Notes under the pieces: model-generated | What the model was told of the DNA's origin: nothing | The model's database searches: none | Seen by the model: the letters and a program-made list of their open reading frames with translations, nothing else | DNA from: Lachnospiraceae bacterium | Lineage (GTDB): Bacteria; Bacillota; Clostridia; Lachnospirales; Lachnospiraceae | Reading direction: 5' to 3' | Assembly (NCBI GenBank): GCA_015056735.1 | Contig: SVFT01000006.1 | Location: 1-64,000, forward strand | DNA: 64,000 nt | Shown: one piece after another, positions 52,939 through 60,894 of the stretch | How positions within the stretch are numbered: position 1 is the first letter of the stretch | How the letters are laid out: every line of letters starts with the position of its first letter | Translations under genes and position numbers: made by a program

Positions 52939-55488
52939 ATGAGAAGGAACAACAAAGAGCAGTGCCTGGAGCTTATAAGAACGCTGGAAGAGGCACATGC
53001 TGAGATCAGAAAGTACATTGAAAAGAATGACGTCGGAACGGCATCGGCGCTTCTGGGAGAGTGCCAGGATGCGGCCGTATCAATCGGAAATATCGTGGAA
53101 GCTTCGGAGGGCGAGGGGACAGAAGCTGTAAAGAGCCTTGAAGAGTACTGCGAACTGGTCTTTATGATCAACGAGGAGATCCATTCAGGCAGTTCCCTTA
53201 ATGCAGGAAGTATCGAAAAAAAGCTACGCAAATCCATCATTCAAGCCGGCAGAGCGATCCGCGCGCTTCCTACAAAACGCGTTGCTGTTTTTTTGCCGTA
53301 CAAGGCATCCATGTGGGATTCGCTTGAATCGATCTGGATGGCGGCAGATGCGGACCCTGATTGCGATGCGTATGTCATTCCGATCCCGTATTATGAGAAG
53401 GATCCGAATGGCGGGCTTAGTCTGATCCATTATGAGGACAAGGACTTTCCGGATTATGTGCCGATCACGTTTTATGAAGCGTTTGATTTCGAAAAGATCA
53501 GACCGGACATGATCTTCATTCATAATCCGTATGACGAATATAATTATGTGACAAGTGTACATCCGAATTTCTATTCGTATAATCTCAAGAAATACACGGA
53601 TTGCCTTGTGTATGTGCCGTATTATGCGACGGCCGGTGCGATGGGAGAGGCACAGGCATACTGCCCGTCTTATCTTGTGGTGGATCATATTGTGGTCCAG
53701 TCTAAGGATATGATCGCACAATTTGACAGGCGTGTTCCGAGAGAAAAGTTTCTTGCGCTCGGATCGCCCAAATTTGACAGTGTGATCAGAAAGTGCGAGG
53801 ATCCGCCTGCGCCGCCGGCAGACTGGATTGAAAAATTAAGCGGAAAGCGGGTATTTTTTTACAATACGTCACTTGGCGGCTTACTGGATGATACGGAATC
53901 TTTCTTAAAAAAGATGAAGTATGTGTTTGATACATTCAAGGAAGTTGATTCGGCGTGCCTTTTATGGAGGCCGCATCCGCTGTTTGAGTCGACGCTTGAT
54001 AGCATGCGAAGCGAATACCGCGCGGAATACGACAGGATCAAGGCGCGCTTTCTGGATGAAAACATCGGGATCTATGATACGACGCCGGATATTGAATCAA
54101 CGATCGCACTGTGTGATGCGTATATCGGAGATACCATGACTTCAGTTACATCTCTTTTTGAGGCAGCAGGTAAAGCGGTTTTTGTGCTGGATAACCGTGT
54201 GATAGAAAAGCCGGAGGCGCAGGCATGGCGCGGGATGTACGCTGTTTTCCCATCAAAGGACATGCGCTTTAACAAAGCTGCGGTCATGCCGGATGACAAA
54301 CTCTTTTGGACGCCGCATGAGGATCTGCAATATGAATTCTTCTGCGATCTGCCGAAGGACAAGTACCACTGGGGTTACTGCATGGCGTTCAGTTTCGGCG
54401 GCAATATCCATGTGCTTCCAAGGAATGCGCAGGAGATCCTGATCATTTCGGAAGATACGAAAGAAATCCGGCACATCGAATTGGAACATTACGATATTGA
54501 AAAGGATGTTTTTGACAGGGCGCTGATGTTCGGAGAAGAATATGCGATCCTGATCCCTAACCAATATCCCGATATTGTCCGATATTCATTTAAGACAGGT
54601 AAGATCGATTATGCGCCCGGGATCCGTGATCGCCTGTGGACATTTGAGCGGGGAGAACAGCGATTGTGTGCATGCGGTTTCAGCGGTGTCTGCAGGGAGA
54701 CCCTTTTTCTGATAGACGGCGGCAATACGTTGCTTCGGATGAATCTGGACACTTTAGAGATCACAACAACGGAGGTTGGTTTCGGACGGCCGATGCTTGT
54801 GATGATCTCGGAAGATTGGACGAAAGACGAGTATTTCTGGTTTCTGCCGTATGACGGAACGGAAGCGATCCGCTGGGAGCGTGAGAAGAATACATTCAAA
54901 ACATATGACCTTCAGATAGACGGGCTGTATGCATACAATACGGTTTCGCATTACCAAACCGAAAGTTATTACTTCTCATCAATCGCTGTCTTGGACGGGC
55001 GCGTGATCTTTGCGCCCAGACTGGCGAATAAGTTTGTAGAGCTTGACCTGAAAACGGGTAAGGTTTCCGAATGGGTTCCCCCGTTTAAGGTCTATATGGA
55101 AAATAAGGGTCCGCACTATGTGACATGGGACCGGGGATGGTTCGTCTGGAACATGAGCGGCAAGGCATGTGGCTATTCCAACTCGCCTGAACGGATCACA
55201 TATGATTTGGATTTTGAGAAAAATGCAGCAACGCCGGTTGTTGCCTCTATAAGCGAAGCGGATATCGCAAAGCAGTATTGCAAAGGCTTCTCATCCGAGA
55301 GTCGGATCAGACCTGTATCCTGCGAAGAATCGCCGTGGAATACACTTTATGATATCGCGACGGATCATATCACCGGTAATCCGTTCAAGCCCTCCGAACA
55401 AAAAGCTGCGTTCCTTCGTATCAATGCGCATGGCGATGGCAAGTGCGGGGAGCGGATCTATAAGACTTTGGTGAAACGATTGATATAA
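52939..55488 (+). CDS. large CDP-glycerol-transferase-like protein with C-terminal beta-rich domain
   Basis: This 849-residue cytoplasmic protein has an N-terminal helical bundle (about 1-110), a GT-B-like glycerophosphotransferase region (about 112-430; VAVFLPYKASMWDSLESIW, FIHNPYDEYNYV, LALGSPKFDSVI, LLWRPHPLFES, and GDTMTSVTSLFEAAGKAVFV in the place of the TagF donor-site motif) and a C-terminal stretch (about 450-800) of repeating beta blades that reads like a propeller (FSFGGNIHVLPRNAQEILII, LFLIDGGNTLLRMNLDT, AVLDGRVIFAPRLANKFVEL). I infer transfer of a polyol phosphate to the polymer or its anchor, with the propeller as acceptor or protein contact. GAGAGCGGGAG precedes ATG 52939. Confidence 0.75.
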   Translation: MRRNNKEQCLELIRTLEEAHAEIRKYIEKNDVGTASALLGECQDAAVSIGNIVEASEGEGTEAVKSLEEYCELVFMINEEIHSGSSLNAGSIEKKLRKSIIQAGRAIRALPTKRVAVFLPYKASMWDSLESIWMAADADPDCDAYVIPIPYYEKDPNGGLSLIHYEDKDFPDYVPITFYEAFDFEKIRPDMIFIHNPYDEYNYVTSVHPNFYSYNLKKYTDCLVYVPYYATAGAMGEAQAYCPSYLVVDHIVVQSKDMIAQFDRRVPREKFLALGSPKFDSVIRKCEDPPAPPADWIEKLSGKRVFFYNTSLGGLLDDTESFLKKMKYVFDTFKEVDSACLLWRPHPLFESTLDSMRSEYRAEYDRIKARFLDENIGIYDTTPDIESTIALCDAYIGDTMTSVTSLFEAAGKAVFVLDNRVIEKPEAQAWRGMYAVFPSKDMRFNKAAVMPDDKLFWTPHEDLQYEFFCDLPKDKYHWGYCMAFSFGGNIHVLPRNAQEILIISEDTKEIRHIELEHYDIEKDVFDRALMFGEEYAILIPNQYPDIVRYSFKTGKIDYAPGIRDRLWTFERGEQRLCACGFSGVCRETLFLIDGGNTLLRMNLDTLEITTTEVGFGRPMLVMISEDWTKDEYFWFLPYDGTEAIRWEREKNTFKTYDLQIDGLYAYNTVSHYQTESYYFSSIAVLDGRVIFAPRLANKFVELDLKTGKVSEWVPPFKVYMENKGPHYVTWDRGWFVWNMSGKACGYSNSPERITYDLDFEKNAATPVVASISEADIAKQYCKGFSSESRIRPVSCEESPWNTLYDIATDHITGNPFKPSEQKAAFLRINAHGDGKCGERIYKTLVKRLI

Positions 55489-55567
55489 AAGATAACTAGA
55501 CAGATATGGCAGAATAAGTGCTTAAAATGGGCTTAACCGGACAGAAGTGGCAGATTAACGATTCAAA

Positions 55568-56005
55568 ATGACTGAAAAGATGAAGAGATTTAAAATCGGA
55601 TACACGCAGGGCGTTTTTGACATGTTTCACGTCGGCCACCTGGCGATCATCAACCGGGCGGCGGCGATGTGCGAACAGTTGATCGTTGGTGTGAACTCCG
55701 ATCGCCTCGTGCAGGAATATAAGAGAAAGACACCGGTGATCTGCGAGGCGGATCGAGCGGAGATTATACGGAATATCAAAGCCGTGGATCGCTGCGAGAT
55801 CGTCGATACGCTGGATAAGGTAAAGCTGTTTCGAGAGTTCGGATTTGAAGCAGTGTTTATTGGCGATGACTGGAAAGGAAATGACCGATGGAAGCAGACA
55901 GAGGAAGATCTTGCCAAGGTAGGTGCATGCGTCATCTATCTGCCGCATACACCGCAGGTTTCTTCGTCATTGCTACGGGTTGAGGTGCCGAATCGTGTCG
56001 AGTGA
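55568..56005 (+). CDS. tagD: glycerol-3-phosphate cytidylyltransferase family protein
   Basis: This 145-residue nucleotidyltransferase has the HxGH motif in QGVFDMFHVGHLAII (about 14-28), VGVNSDRLVQEYKRK, VFIGDDWKGNDRW (about 96-108) and TPQVSSSLLR at the C-terminus. It should make CDP-glycerol or another CDP-alditol for the transferase that follows. It differs from the fused copy upstream in the loop after SDRL and in the final motif (SSS versus ISS-T), so the two probably serve different substrates. The ribosome binding site is weak; a start at ATG 55580 is also possible. The 79-bp gap before it has no gene. Confidence 0.86.
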   Translation: MTEKMKRFKIGYTQGVFDMFHVGHLAIINRAAAMCEQLIVGVNSDRLVQEYKRKTPVICEADRAEIIRNIKAVDRCEIVDTLDKVKLFREFGFEAVFIGDDWKGNDRWKQTEEDLAKVGACVIYLPHTPQVSSSLLRVEVPNRVE

Positions 56006-57197
56006 GTCCCGGTACATTTTAAAAAGGAAGATCAAAGCGAAAAGGCTTAGTTTCCTGTTCCTTTTGATGCGTGTTTTCCCGGTGCGTCGTAAAAAGATCG
56101 TATTTGCCGCTTTCGAAGGCGATGGTGGTTTTGGCTGTAATCCGCGTTATATTGCGGAAGAACTGCACCGAAGGGATGAAACGCTCGAGATGGTATGGCT
56201 GACGCATGATCCGGGGCGAGGATTTCCTCCATACATCCGCCCGGTGCGGGATACAGGGATCAATACAGCGTATCATCTGTCGACAGCAAAAGTCTGGATT
56301 GATAATTACAGGAAACCGTTCGGAACATTAAAGCGAAAAGGTCAGCTGTACATTCAGACGTGGCATGCATCCATCGGATTTAAAGCGGTCGGGCTGTTTC
56401 GAGGAGATGCATTCCCGAAGATCGCCAGGATCGTGAGTGAATGGGATTCACACCTTGCGGACTATTTCCTGTCCAACTCCGAGTATTGCGATCGGATCTA
56501 TCCGAAGAAACTGCTGTATAACGGGCCGACACTTCGAAGCGGCTCACCGCGGTGCGACATCATTGTGGGCGACAGAACGCGGATCCGTAAAGAGGTCAGG
56601 GAGCGTTACGGTCTGGCGCAGGATGCCAAGATCGTGCTGTATGCACCGACTTTCCGAGGCGGCGCACAGAAAGGGAAAAAGCAGGTGGTGCCGAATCCGA
56701 TCACAATTGATTTTGACAGAGCGAGAGCTGTTTTGTCGGAAAAGATGGGCGGCGATTGGATCGTGATGCTGAGGCTCCATCCGCAGCTGGCAGCTATTTA
56801 TGATCAAATGCCTGCGGACAAAAAGATTGAACAAGCAATTGATGCCAGTCAGGCGGATGATATGAGCGAACTTATAGCGGCTTCGGATGCTCTGATCACG
56901 GATTATTCCAGCTGTGCATTTGATGCGATGTATGGCGGGATCCCCGTATTCCTCTACGCAGATGATATTGAGGATTATAAGCAGAAGCGTGGACAGTTTA
57001 TGTGGAAGAAGGATGAACTGCCATTCTCCGTTGCAGGCGATAACGATGAGCTTGAAGCAAGCATTAGCGGCTTTGACTATGACCGTTACTTTGCGATGAA
57101 ACAGGAGTTTATGGAAAAGCACGGCGTTTGCGAGGATGGACATGCGAGCGAACGCGTGGCGGATGTAGTAGAGACAAAAATGCGATCAAACCACTAG
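55995..57197 (+). CDS. CDP-glycerol glycerophosphotransferase (TagB/TagF family)
   Basis: This 400-residue membrane-associated GT-B enzyme adds glycerol phosphate from CDP-glycerol to a teichoic-acid primer or chain. It has a basic amphipathic N-terminus (YILKRKIKAKRLSFLFLLMR), TWHASIGFKAVGLF (about 116-129), LSNSEYCDRIY, LRSGSPRCDI, VLYAPTFRGG, MLRLHPQL and the donor motif LITDYSSCAFDAMYGGIPVF (about 300-319). The length suits a TagB-like primase or short TagF. The start is GTG 55995, inside the end of the cytidylyltransferase gene, with TTGAGGTG 7 nt before it. The enzyme and its likely substrate maker are thus coupled. Confidence 0.9.
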   Translation: MSSESRYILKRKIKAKRLSFLFLLMRVFPVRRKKIVFAAFEGDGGFGCNPRYIAEELHRRDETLEMVWLTHDPGRGFPPYIRPVRDTGINTAYHLSTAKVWIDNYRKPFGTLKRKGQLYIQTWHASIGFKAVGLFRGDAFPKIARIVSEWDSHLADYFLSNSEYCDRIYPKKLLYNGPTLRSGSPRCDIIVGDRTRIRKEVRERYGLAQDAKIVLYAPTFRGGAQKGKKQVVPNPITIDFDRARAVLSEKMGGDWIVMLRLHPQLAAIYDQMPADKKIEQAIDASQADDMSELIAASDALITDYSSCAFDAMYGGIPVFLYADDIEDYKQKRGQFMWKKDELPFSVAGDNDELEASISGFDYDRYFAMKQEFMEKHGVCEDGHASERVADVVETKMRSNH

Positions 57198-57219
57198 TCG
57201 ACTATTGATTTGATCGCAG
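57181..57219 (+). repeat. inverted repeat with a central palindrome at the tagF-like stop
   Basis: TGCGATCAAA (57181-57190) and TTTGATCGCA (57210-57219) are perfect inverse copies, and the loop contains the 10-bp palindrome TAGTCGACTA (57195-57204). No T run follows, so it is not a standard terminator. It lies on the border where base composition shifts. Confidence 0.6.
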
Positions 57220-57223
57220 ATTT

Positions 57224-57301
57224 ATGGAAAAAGTGTCATGAAAGAGCATGAAAATCATGGAAAAAGTGTCGTGAGAGGGTAAGAAAAATATGGAAAAAGT
57301 G
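57224..57301 (+). repeat. 33-bp tandem repeat carrying duplicated start codons
   Basis: ATGGAAAAAGTG occurs at 57224, 57257 and 57290, exactly 33 bp apart. Units one and two match at 26 of 33 positions. The third copy is the true start of the methyltransferase gene; the first two read MEKVS followed by TGA in the same frame. Only the upstream copies carry stops. Confidence 0.8.
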
Positions 57302-58384
57302 CAAGCGACTGTAGAAAACCAATATTTTGAGGCGTTGACTAAGATCATTGCGTGCTGCGGAGACCCAACGGAACACTTTGGAGTGGAAGGACTGAACTCG
57401 GTGATATCCAGGAGATTGAATTGGGACTATGGCGCATACAAAAAATTGAAACGAGTCATTAAAAGAAATAAGGATAGACTGAAACAAGGTTTCGTCATCT
57501 TTCCGTATGGCATTCAAGGGAAGATTGCAAGATACATCCTTGAAAAGGAACATAGGATGTCACCAAATTATATTGTTGATAATGGTTTGGCCGGAAAAGA
57601 AGATGGCATTATTTCTTTAGAAGAATTCAAAAGCATAGGAGATGTAACGGTCTTATTATGCAGTGACAGAGAAGACATCTACCATGAGATCAGACGGGAA
57701 CTCTGCAAAGTCGTTCAGTTCGAGCGAATTATAGATGCCATGTCGCCGTCTGCCTATTATGATCCGGATATCTATTTTGAACCGAGTGTATACAGGCTTG
57801 GCGATTGCCAGTATCCACGTATTTCCGCTTTGGAACTGGCATCACGCGAGGTTTACATAAACCGCGTGGGGGGGGTAATTGCCGAAGTCGGTGTTTACAA
57901 GGGCATTTTTGCAAGCTGTATGAACAGGCTGTTTCCTGAACGTGAGTTTCATCTGTTTGATACATTTGAAGGGTTTGACGATAGAGATATTGATGATAAC
58001 GAAACGGCTTGGTCCGGCGAATTTAGGACTGTGGCTCCATTAAATGATTCCACGGAAGAAGAGGTACTTAATTTTATTGATTATGAAAGAGGGATCATTC
58101 ATAAAGGGTATTTTCCCGATACGACAAAAGGAATTCCTGATAAAAAGTATGCTTTTGTCAGCTTAGATACAGATCTATACAAGCCAATAAAAGCCGGACT
58201 TGAATACTTTTGGCCGCGAATGGCAAACGGCGGGTACATTTTTGTTGACGACTATGGACACAAGTTTTTGCAAGGAGTGAATCAAGCAGTAAGCGAATTC
58301 GTGCGAGAACATCATGTAAGTTATGTACGCGTGAATGATGGAGTGGATTCGACGGCAATCTTACAGAAGCCGTTAGTTGATTGA
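57290..58384 (+). CDS. TylF/MycF-type methyltransferase with N-terminal Rossmann-like module
   Basis: This 364-residue protein has an N-terminal module (about 60-150; QGFVIFPYGIQGKIARYILE, then NYIVDNGLAG and VTVLLCSDREDIYHEI) followed by a TylF/macrocin O-methyltransferase domain (about 170-364) with SAM-binding VGGVIAEVGVYKGIFAS, FHLFDTFEGFDDRD, YAFVSLDTDLYKPIKAGLEY and metal-type FVDDYGHKFLQGV. TylF enzymes methylate sugar hydroxyls, so modification of a surface glycan is likely. ATG 57290 follows GAGAGGG. An 8-G run lies in codons 193-195. Codon use is more AT-rich than upstream genes. Confidence 0.87.
   Translation: MEKVQATVENQYFEALTKIIACCGDPTEHFGVEGLNSVISRRLNWDYGAYKKLKRVIKRNKDRLKQGFVIFPYGIQGKIARYILEKEHRMSPNYIVDNGLAGKEDGIISLEEFKSIGDVTVLLCSDREDIYHEIRRELCKVVQFERIIDAMSPSAYYDPDIYFEPSVYRLGDCQYPRISALELASREVYINRVGGVIAEVGVYKGIFASCMNRLFPEREFHLFDTFEGFDDRDIDDNETAWSGEFRTVAPLNDSTEEEVLNFIDYERGIIHKGYFPDTTKGIPDKKYAFVSLDTDLYKPIKAGLEYFWPRMANGGYIFVDDYGHKFLQGVNQAVSEFVREHHVSYVRVNDGVDSTAILQKPLVD
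57868..57875 (+). repeat. 8-G homopolymer inside the TylF-like gene
   Basis: Eight consecutive G at codons for V-G-G. Slippage by one base would truncate the methyltransferase near its SAM-binding motif. Confidence 0.9.
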
Positions 58385-58391
58385 GGGAGAC

Positions 58392-59399
58392 ATGGCAGAA
58401 TATCGGCAATGGAGAAATGAAAACCGAACATATCTGAAGGACGTGATACCGCTCGATACACCCTATAATCTCAAGGTCGAGGTGTCATCGCTGTGCAATG
58501 CCAGATGCGTATACTGTGCGCATGCATCCAAGGCTCATGGTGTTTACGAGGGAAATATGACATGGAATCTTTTTGAGAAAATCCTTGAGGATTCCAGACA
58601 GTTTCCGCGCAAATTCAAGGTGATGGAAATGTTTTCCTTTGGCGAATCCATGTGCAATCCGCATCTGGCGCAGATGATCAAGAGAGCCAAGGAAGCTGAT
58701 GTTGCGGATAAGATTAACCTTACAACAAACGGTCTTCTTTTAACGCCGCAGAAAGCAGATGAATTGATTGCATCCGGCATAGATATTATCAGGATATCGC
58801 TACAGGGTTTGGACGCGGAAGCATATCGTAAAACGTGCAAAACAGAGGTTAATTTTGAAAAATTTTTAGATATTTTACGTTATTTGCATGACAATTCGGG
58901 GGGGGTCAGCATAAGGATGAAGATTTCGGATCTTGCGATTGCTGATGTGCCTGATGGAAGAGAGCGGTTTGAGCAGATTTTCGCTCCGTTGGCCGACACG
59001 ATTTTCGTTGAAAAAATCATTCCGATGTATGCGGATATTGATTATAACACGATTGATAAGAACATATACAGGAATGCGATTAACGGTCGAGAAGATATCA
59101 CACAGACAGAAGTGCACACAGTTTGCAACCGACCGTTCTACAGGCTTAGGGTTGCCGCGGATGGCAAGGTAACAGCGGCGTGTTGTGACATCCCGAATGA
59201 TTTTTATTACGGCGATATTTATGAGGATTCGCTGGTAAACATTTGGAATGGGGAAAGGCGTAAAAATCTTTTGAAAATGCAACTCGAGGGGAAGCGATTC
59301 CAACATCCGATTTGCAAGACGTGTACGATTCCCAATGATATCACGACTGAGGCGGACATAATCGATCCATATGCCAAGGAATTGCTTAATAGAATCTAG
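58392..59399 (+). CDS. radical SAM/SPASM protein
   Basis: This 335-residue radical SAM enzyme has the [4Fe-4S] site CNARCVYC (C35, C39, C42) and a C-terminal SPASM-like Cys set (CNRPFYRLRV, CCDIPNDFYYGDIYEDSLV, CKTC). Similar proteins occur in polysaccharide loci and in peptide modification; no precursor peptide was found nearby, so sugar or alditol chemistry is more likely. The start at ATG 58392 has GAGGGAG just upstream; a TTG five codons earlier is in frame but overlaps the previous gene. An 8-G run lies at codons 169-171. Confidence 0.86.
   Translation: MAEYRQWRNENRTYLKDVIPLDTPYNLKVEVSSLCNARCVYCAHASKAHGVYEGNMTWNLFEKILEDSRQFPRKFKVMEMFSFGESMCNPHLAQMIKRAKEADVADKINLTTNGLLLTPQKADELIASGIDIIRISLQGLDAEAYRKTCKTEVNFEKFLDILRYLHDNSGGVSIRMKISDLAIADVPDGRERFEQIFAPLADTIFVEKIIPMYADIDYNTIDKNIYRNAINGREDITQTEVHTVCNRPFYRLRVAADGKVTAACCDIPNDFYYGDIYEDSLVNIWNGERRKNLLKMQLEGKRFQHPICKTCTIPNDITTEADIIDPYAKELLNRI
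58898..58905 (+). repeat. 8-G homopolymer inside the radical SAM gene
   Basis: Eight consecutive G in the codons for S-G-G-V. It is the second such tract within about 1 kb. Confidence 0.9.
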
Positions 59400-59403
59400 C
59401 AAA

Positions 59404-59432
59404 TTGAAACGGCACCAAACGTATGATATTAT
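59404..59432 (+). promoter_or_regulatory. promoter of the AbiE-type pair
   Basis: TTGAAA (59404-59409), 17 nt, TATTAT (59427-59432), 40 bp before ATG 59472. It makes the pair a separate unit within the polymer locus. Confidence 0.72.
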
Positions 59433-59450
59433 CATCTTGTAAATGATAAT
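59428..59450 (+). promoter_or_regulatory. operator candidate for AbiEi autoregulation
   Basis: ATTATCAT (59428-59435) and ATGATAAT (59443-59450) form a perfect 8-bp inverted repeat with a 7-bp spacer, covering the -10 box and start point. AbiEi antitoxins are known to repress their own promoter by binding inverted repeats. Confidence 0.65.
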
Positions 59451-59471
59451 TTCCCACGGAAAGGCTCAAAA

Positions 59472-60050
59472 ATGGAAATTGTATCCATTGAAAAACTAAG
59501 AACTGAAATCTCAGAATATGGAAATCCGGATACCAAAATTGGCCGAATGCGCCGCGACGGATATTTGTACAGGATTCGCAGAGGGCTTTATATTCGTGAT
59601 AAAAATGTACTAAAAGAAGCAGTCAGCGGTCTTGTGTGCGGTCCATCATATGTCTCCTTTGAAGATGCGCTATCCAGACACGGCCTTATTCCTGAACGCG
59701 TTACGGAATGCAGTTGTGCAACTTTTGGAAAGCAAAGAAATACGGTATATAAAAACGATCTTGGATATTACAGCTTTACAAATATACCGTTGAAGGCATT
59801 TCCGTATGGGGTTGAATTATACAAATACGGAAGATTTAGCTGGAATATGGCGACGCCGGAGAAGGCTGTTTGCGATCTGCTGTATACGAGGAAACCCTTG
59901 AAGAATACGCAAGATCTTTTGGGGTTTCTTTTCGAAGGAATGCGAATTGAGGAAGAGGATTTCCGGGAACTGGACGCAGAGAAGATGCGCTTTTTTGCTG
60001 GCCTGTATGATTATCGCAATTTGAAACTGCTCGGGGAGGCATTATCATGA
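59472..60050 (+). CDS. abiEi: AbiEi-type antitoxin / transcriptional regulator
   Basis: This 192-residue protein has an N-terminal winged helix (GRMRRDGYLYRIRRGLYIRD, about 25-44) and a C-terminal AbiEi antitoxin domain (GPSYVSFEDALSRHGLIPE, about 57-75; FPYGVELYKYGRFSWNMATP with EKAVCDLLY, about 113-142). Members repress their own promoter and neutralise the AbiEii nucleotidyltransferase without direct complex formation (type IV). ATG 59472 follows GGAAAGG. It overlaps the toxin gene by 4 bp. The AT-rich codon use matches its neighbours. Confidence 0.88.
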   Translation: MEIVSIEKLRTEISEYGNPDTKIGRMRRDGYLYRIRRGLYIRDKNVLKEAVSGLVCGPSYVSFEDALSRHGLIPERVTECSCATFGKQRNTVYKNDLGYYSFTNIPLKAFPYGVELYKYGRFSWNMATPEKAVCDLLYTRKPLKNTQDLLGFLFEGMRIEEEDFRELDAEKMRFFAGLYDYRNLKLLGEALS

Positions 60051-60892
60051 CGGCAATAGAGGAGATGCTTTCGAAGTATAGTCTTGATGATGAGGACAAG
60101 TTTAAGCAAGCATTTAAAGAGACAATGCAGGAAGTTGTCCTTTGCGGATTGTCAAGAGGCGGCTTTTTCGAAACTGCAGCTTTTACAGGTGGAACTGCGT
60201 TAAGAATTATTTATGGGATTAGGCGGTTCTCTGAAGACCTTGATTTTTCTTTGTTGAAGCCGGACGGTAGTTTTTCGTTCGAAAAATATTTACCTTATGT
60301 GCAGCATGAGCTGAACGCAAATGGATTTGATATCGAAATAGGGAAGACCAGCGAGAAATCGAATGTAAAGTCCGCATTTATCAAAGCGGATACATACAAG
60401 TTGATTCTAAACTTTTTGTCTGTGGATCCTGACGTATTTCATATCAACAAAACAGAAAAGGTCAGAGTAAAGCTGGAAATTGATACCAATCCGCCAGATG
60501 GTGCAAATTATGAGGAGTCTACAAGACTTCTTCCCTCTCCTTACATTGTAAGATCAATGGATCTTCCGTCCATGTTTGCGTTGAAGTGTCATGCGATTAT
60601 GTGCAGAAGTTATATCAAGGGAAGAGACTATTACGACTATCAGTGGTTTGTGGACAACGGAGCTTTCATAAACGGAAAACTATTGAAAAATGCTCTCTTT
60701 CAAACAGAAGGGAAGGAGTATTCCGATAACGATATTGCAAACCGACTGAAATCTGTTTTTGAAGCTGCAGACATTAATGAGGTAAAAAAGGATGTGCGGC
60801 GTTTCCTCGAAACACCGGAGATATTAGATAATTGGTCAAATGTTCTTTTTTCAAGCACGGTGAAAGATCTTAGACTCTTAGCGGGAGAATGA
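60047..60892 (+). CDS. abiEii: AbiEii-type nucleotidyltransferase toxin
   Basis: This 281-residue DNA-polymerase-beta-fold nucleotidyltransferase has the motif FTGGTALRIIYGIRRFSEDL followed by DF (about 46-67), giving G-G-T and the D-L-D metal ligands, then VKLEIDTNPPDG (about 142-153) and the late KCHAIMCRSYIKGRDYYDYQ (about 180-199) of the family. AbiEii-like toxins transfer nucleotides to tRNA or other targets and cause growth arrest, giving phage abortive infection. ATG 60047 overlaps the antitoxin stop. Confidence 0.9.
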   Translation: MTAIEEMLSKYSLDDEDKFKQAFKETMQEVVLCGLSRGGFFETAAFTGGTALRIIYGIRRFSEDLDFSLLKPDGSFSFEKYLPYVQHELNANGFDIEIGKTSEKSNVKSAFIKADTYKLILNFLSVDPDVFHINKTEKVRVKLEIDTNPPDGANYEESTRLLPSPYIVRSMDLPSMFALKCHAIMCRSYIKGRDYYDYQWFVDNGAFINGKLLKNALFQTEGKEYSDNDIANRLKSVFEAADINEVKKDVRRFLETPEILDNWSNVLFSSTVKDLRLLAGE

Positions 60893-60894
60893 TT

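Noticed and set aside
58392-59399. Radical SAM gene as part of a RiPP (modified peptide) cluster
   Set aside because: No short precursor peptide, peptidase or exporter was found nearby; neighbours are glycan genes.
59472-60892. Mobile element or prophage carrying the AbiE-type pair
   Set aside because: No integrase, transposase, attachment repeats or tRNA gene flank it.
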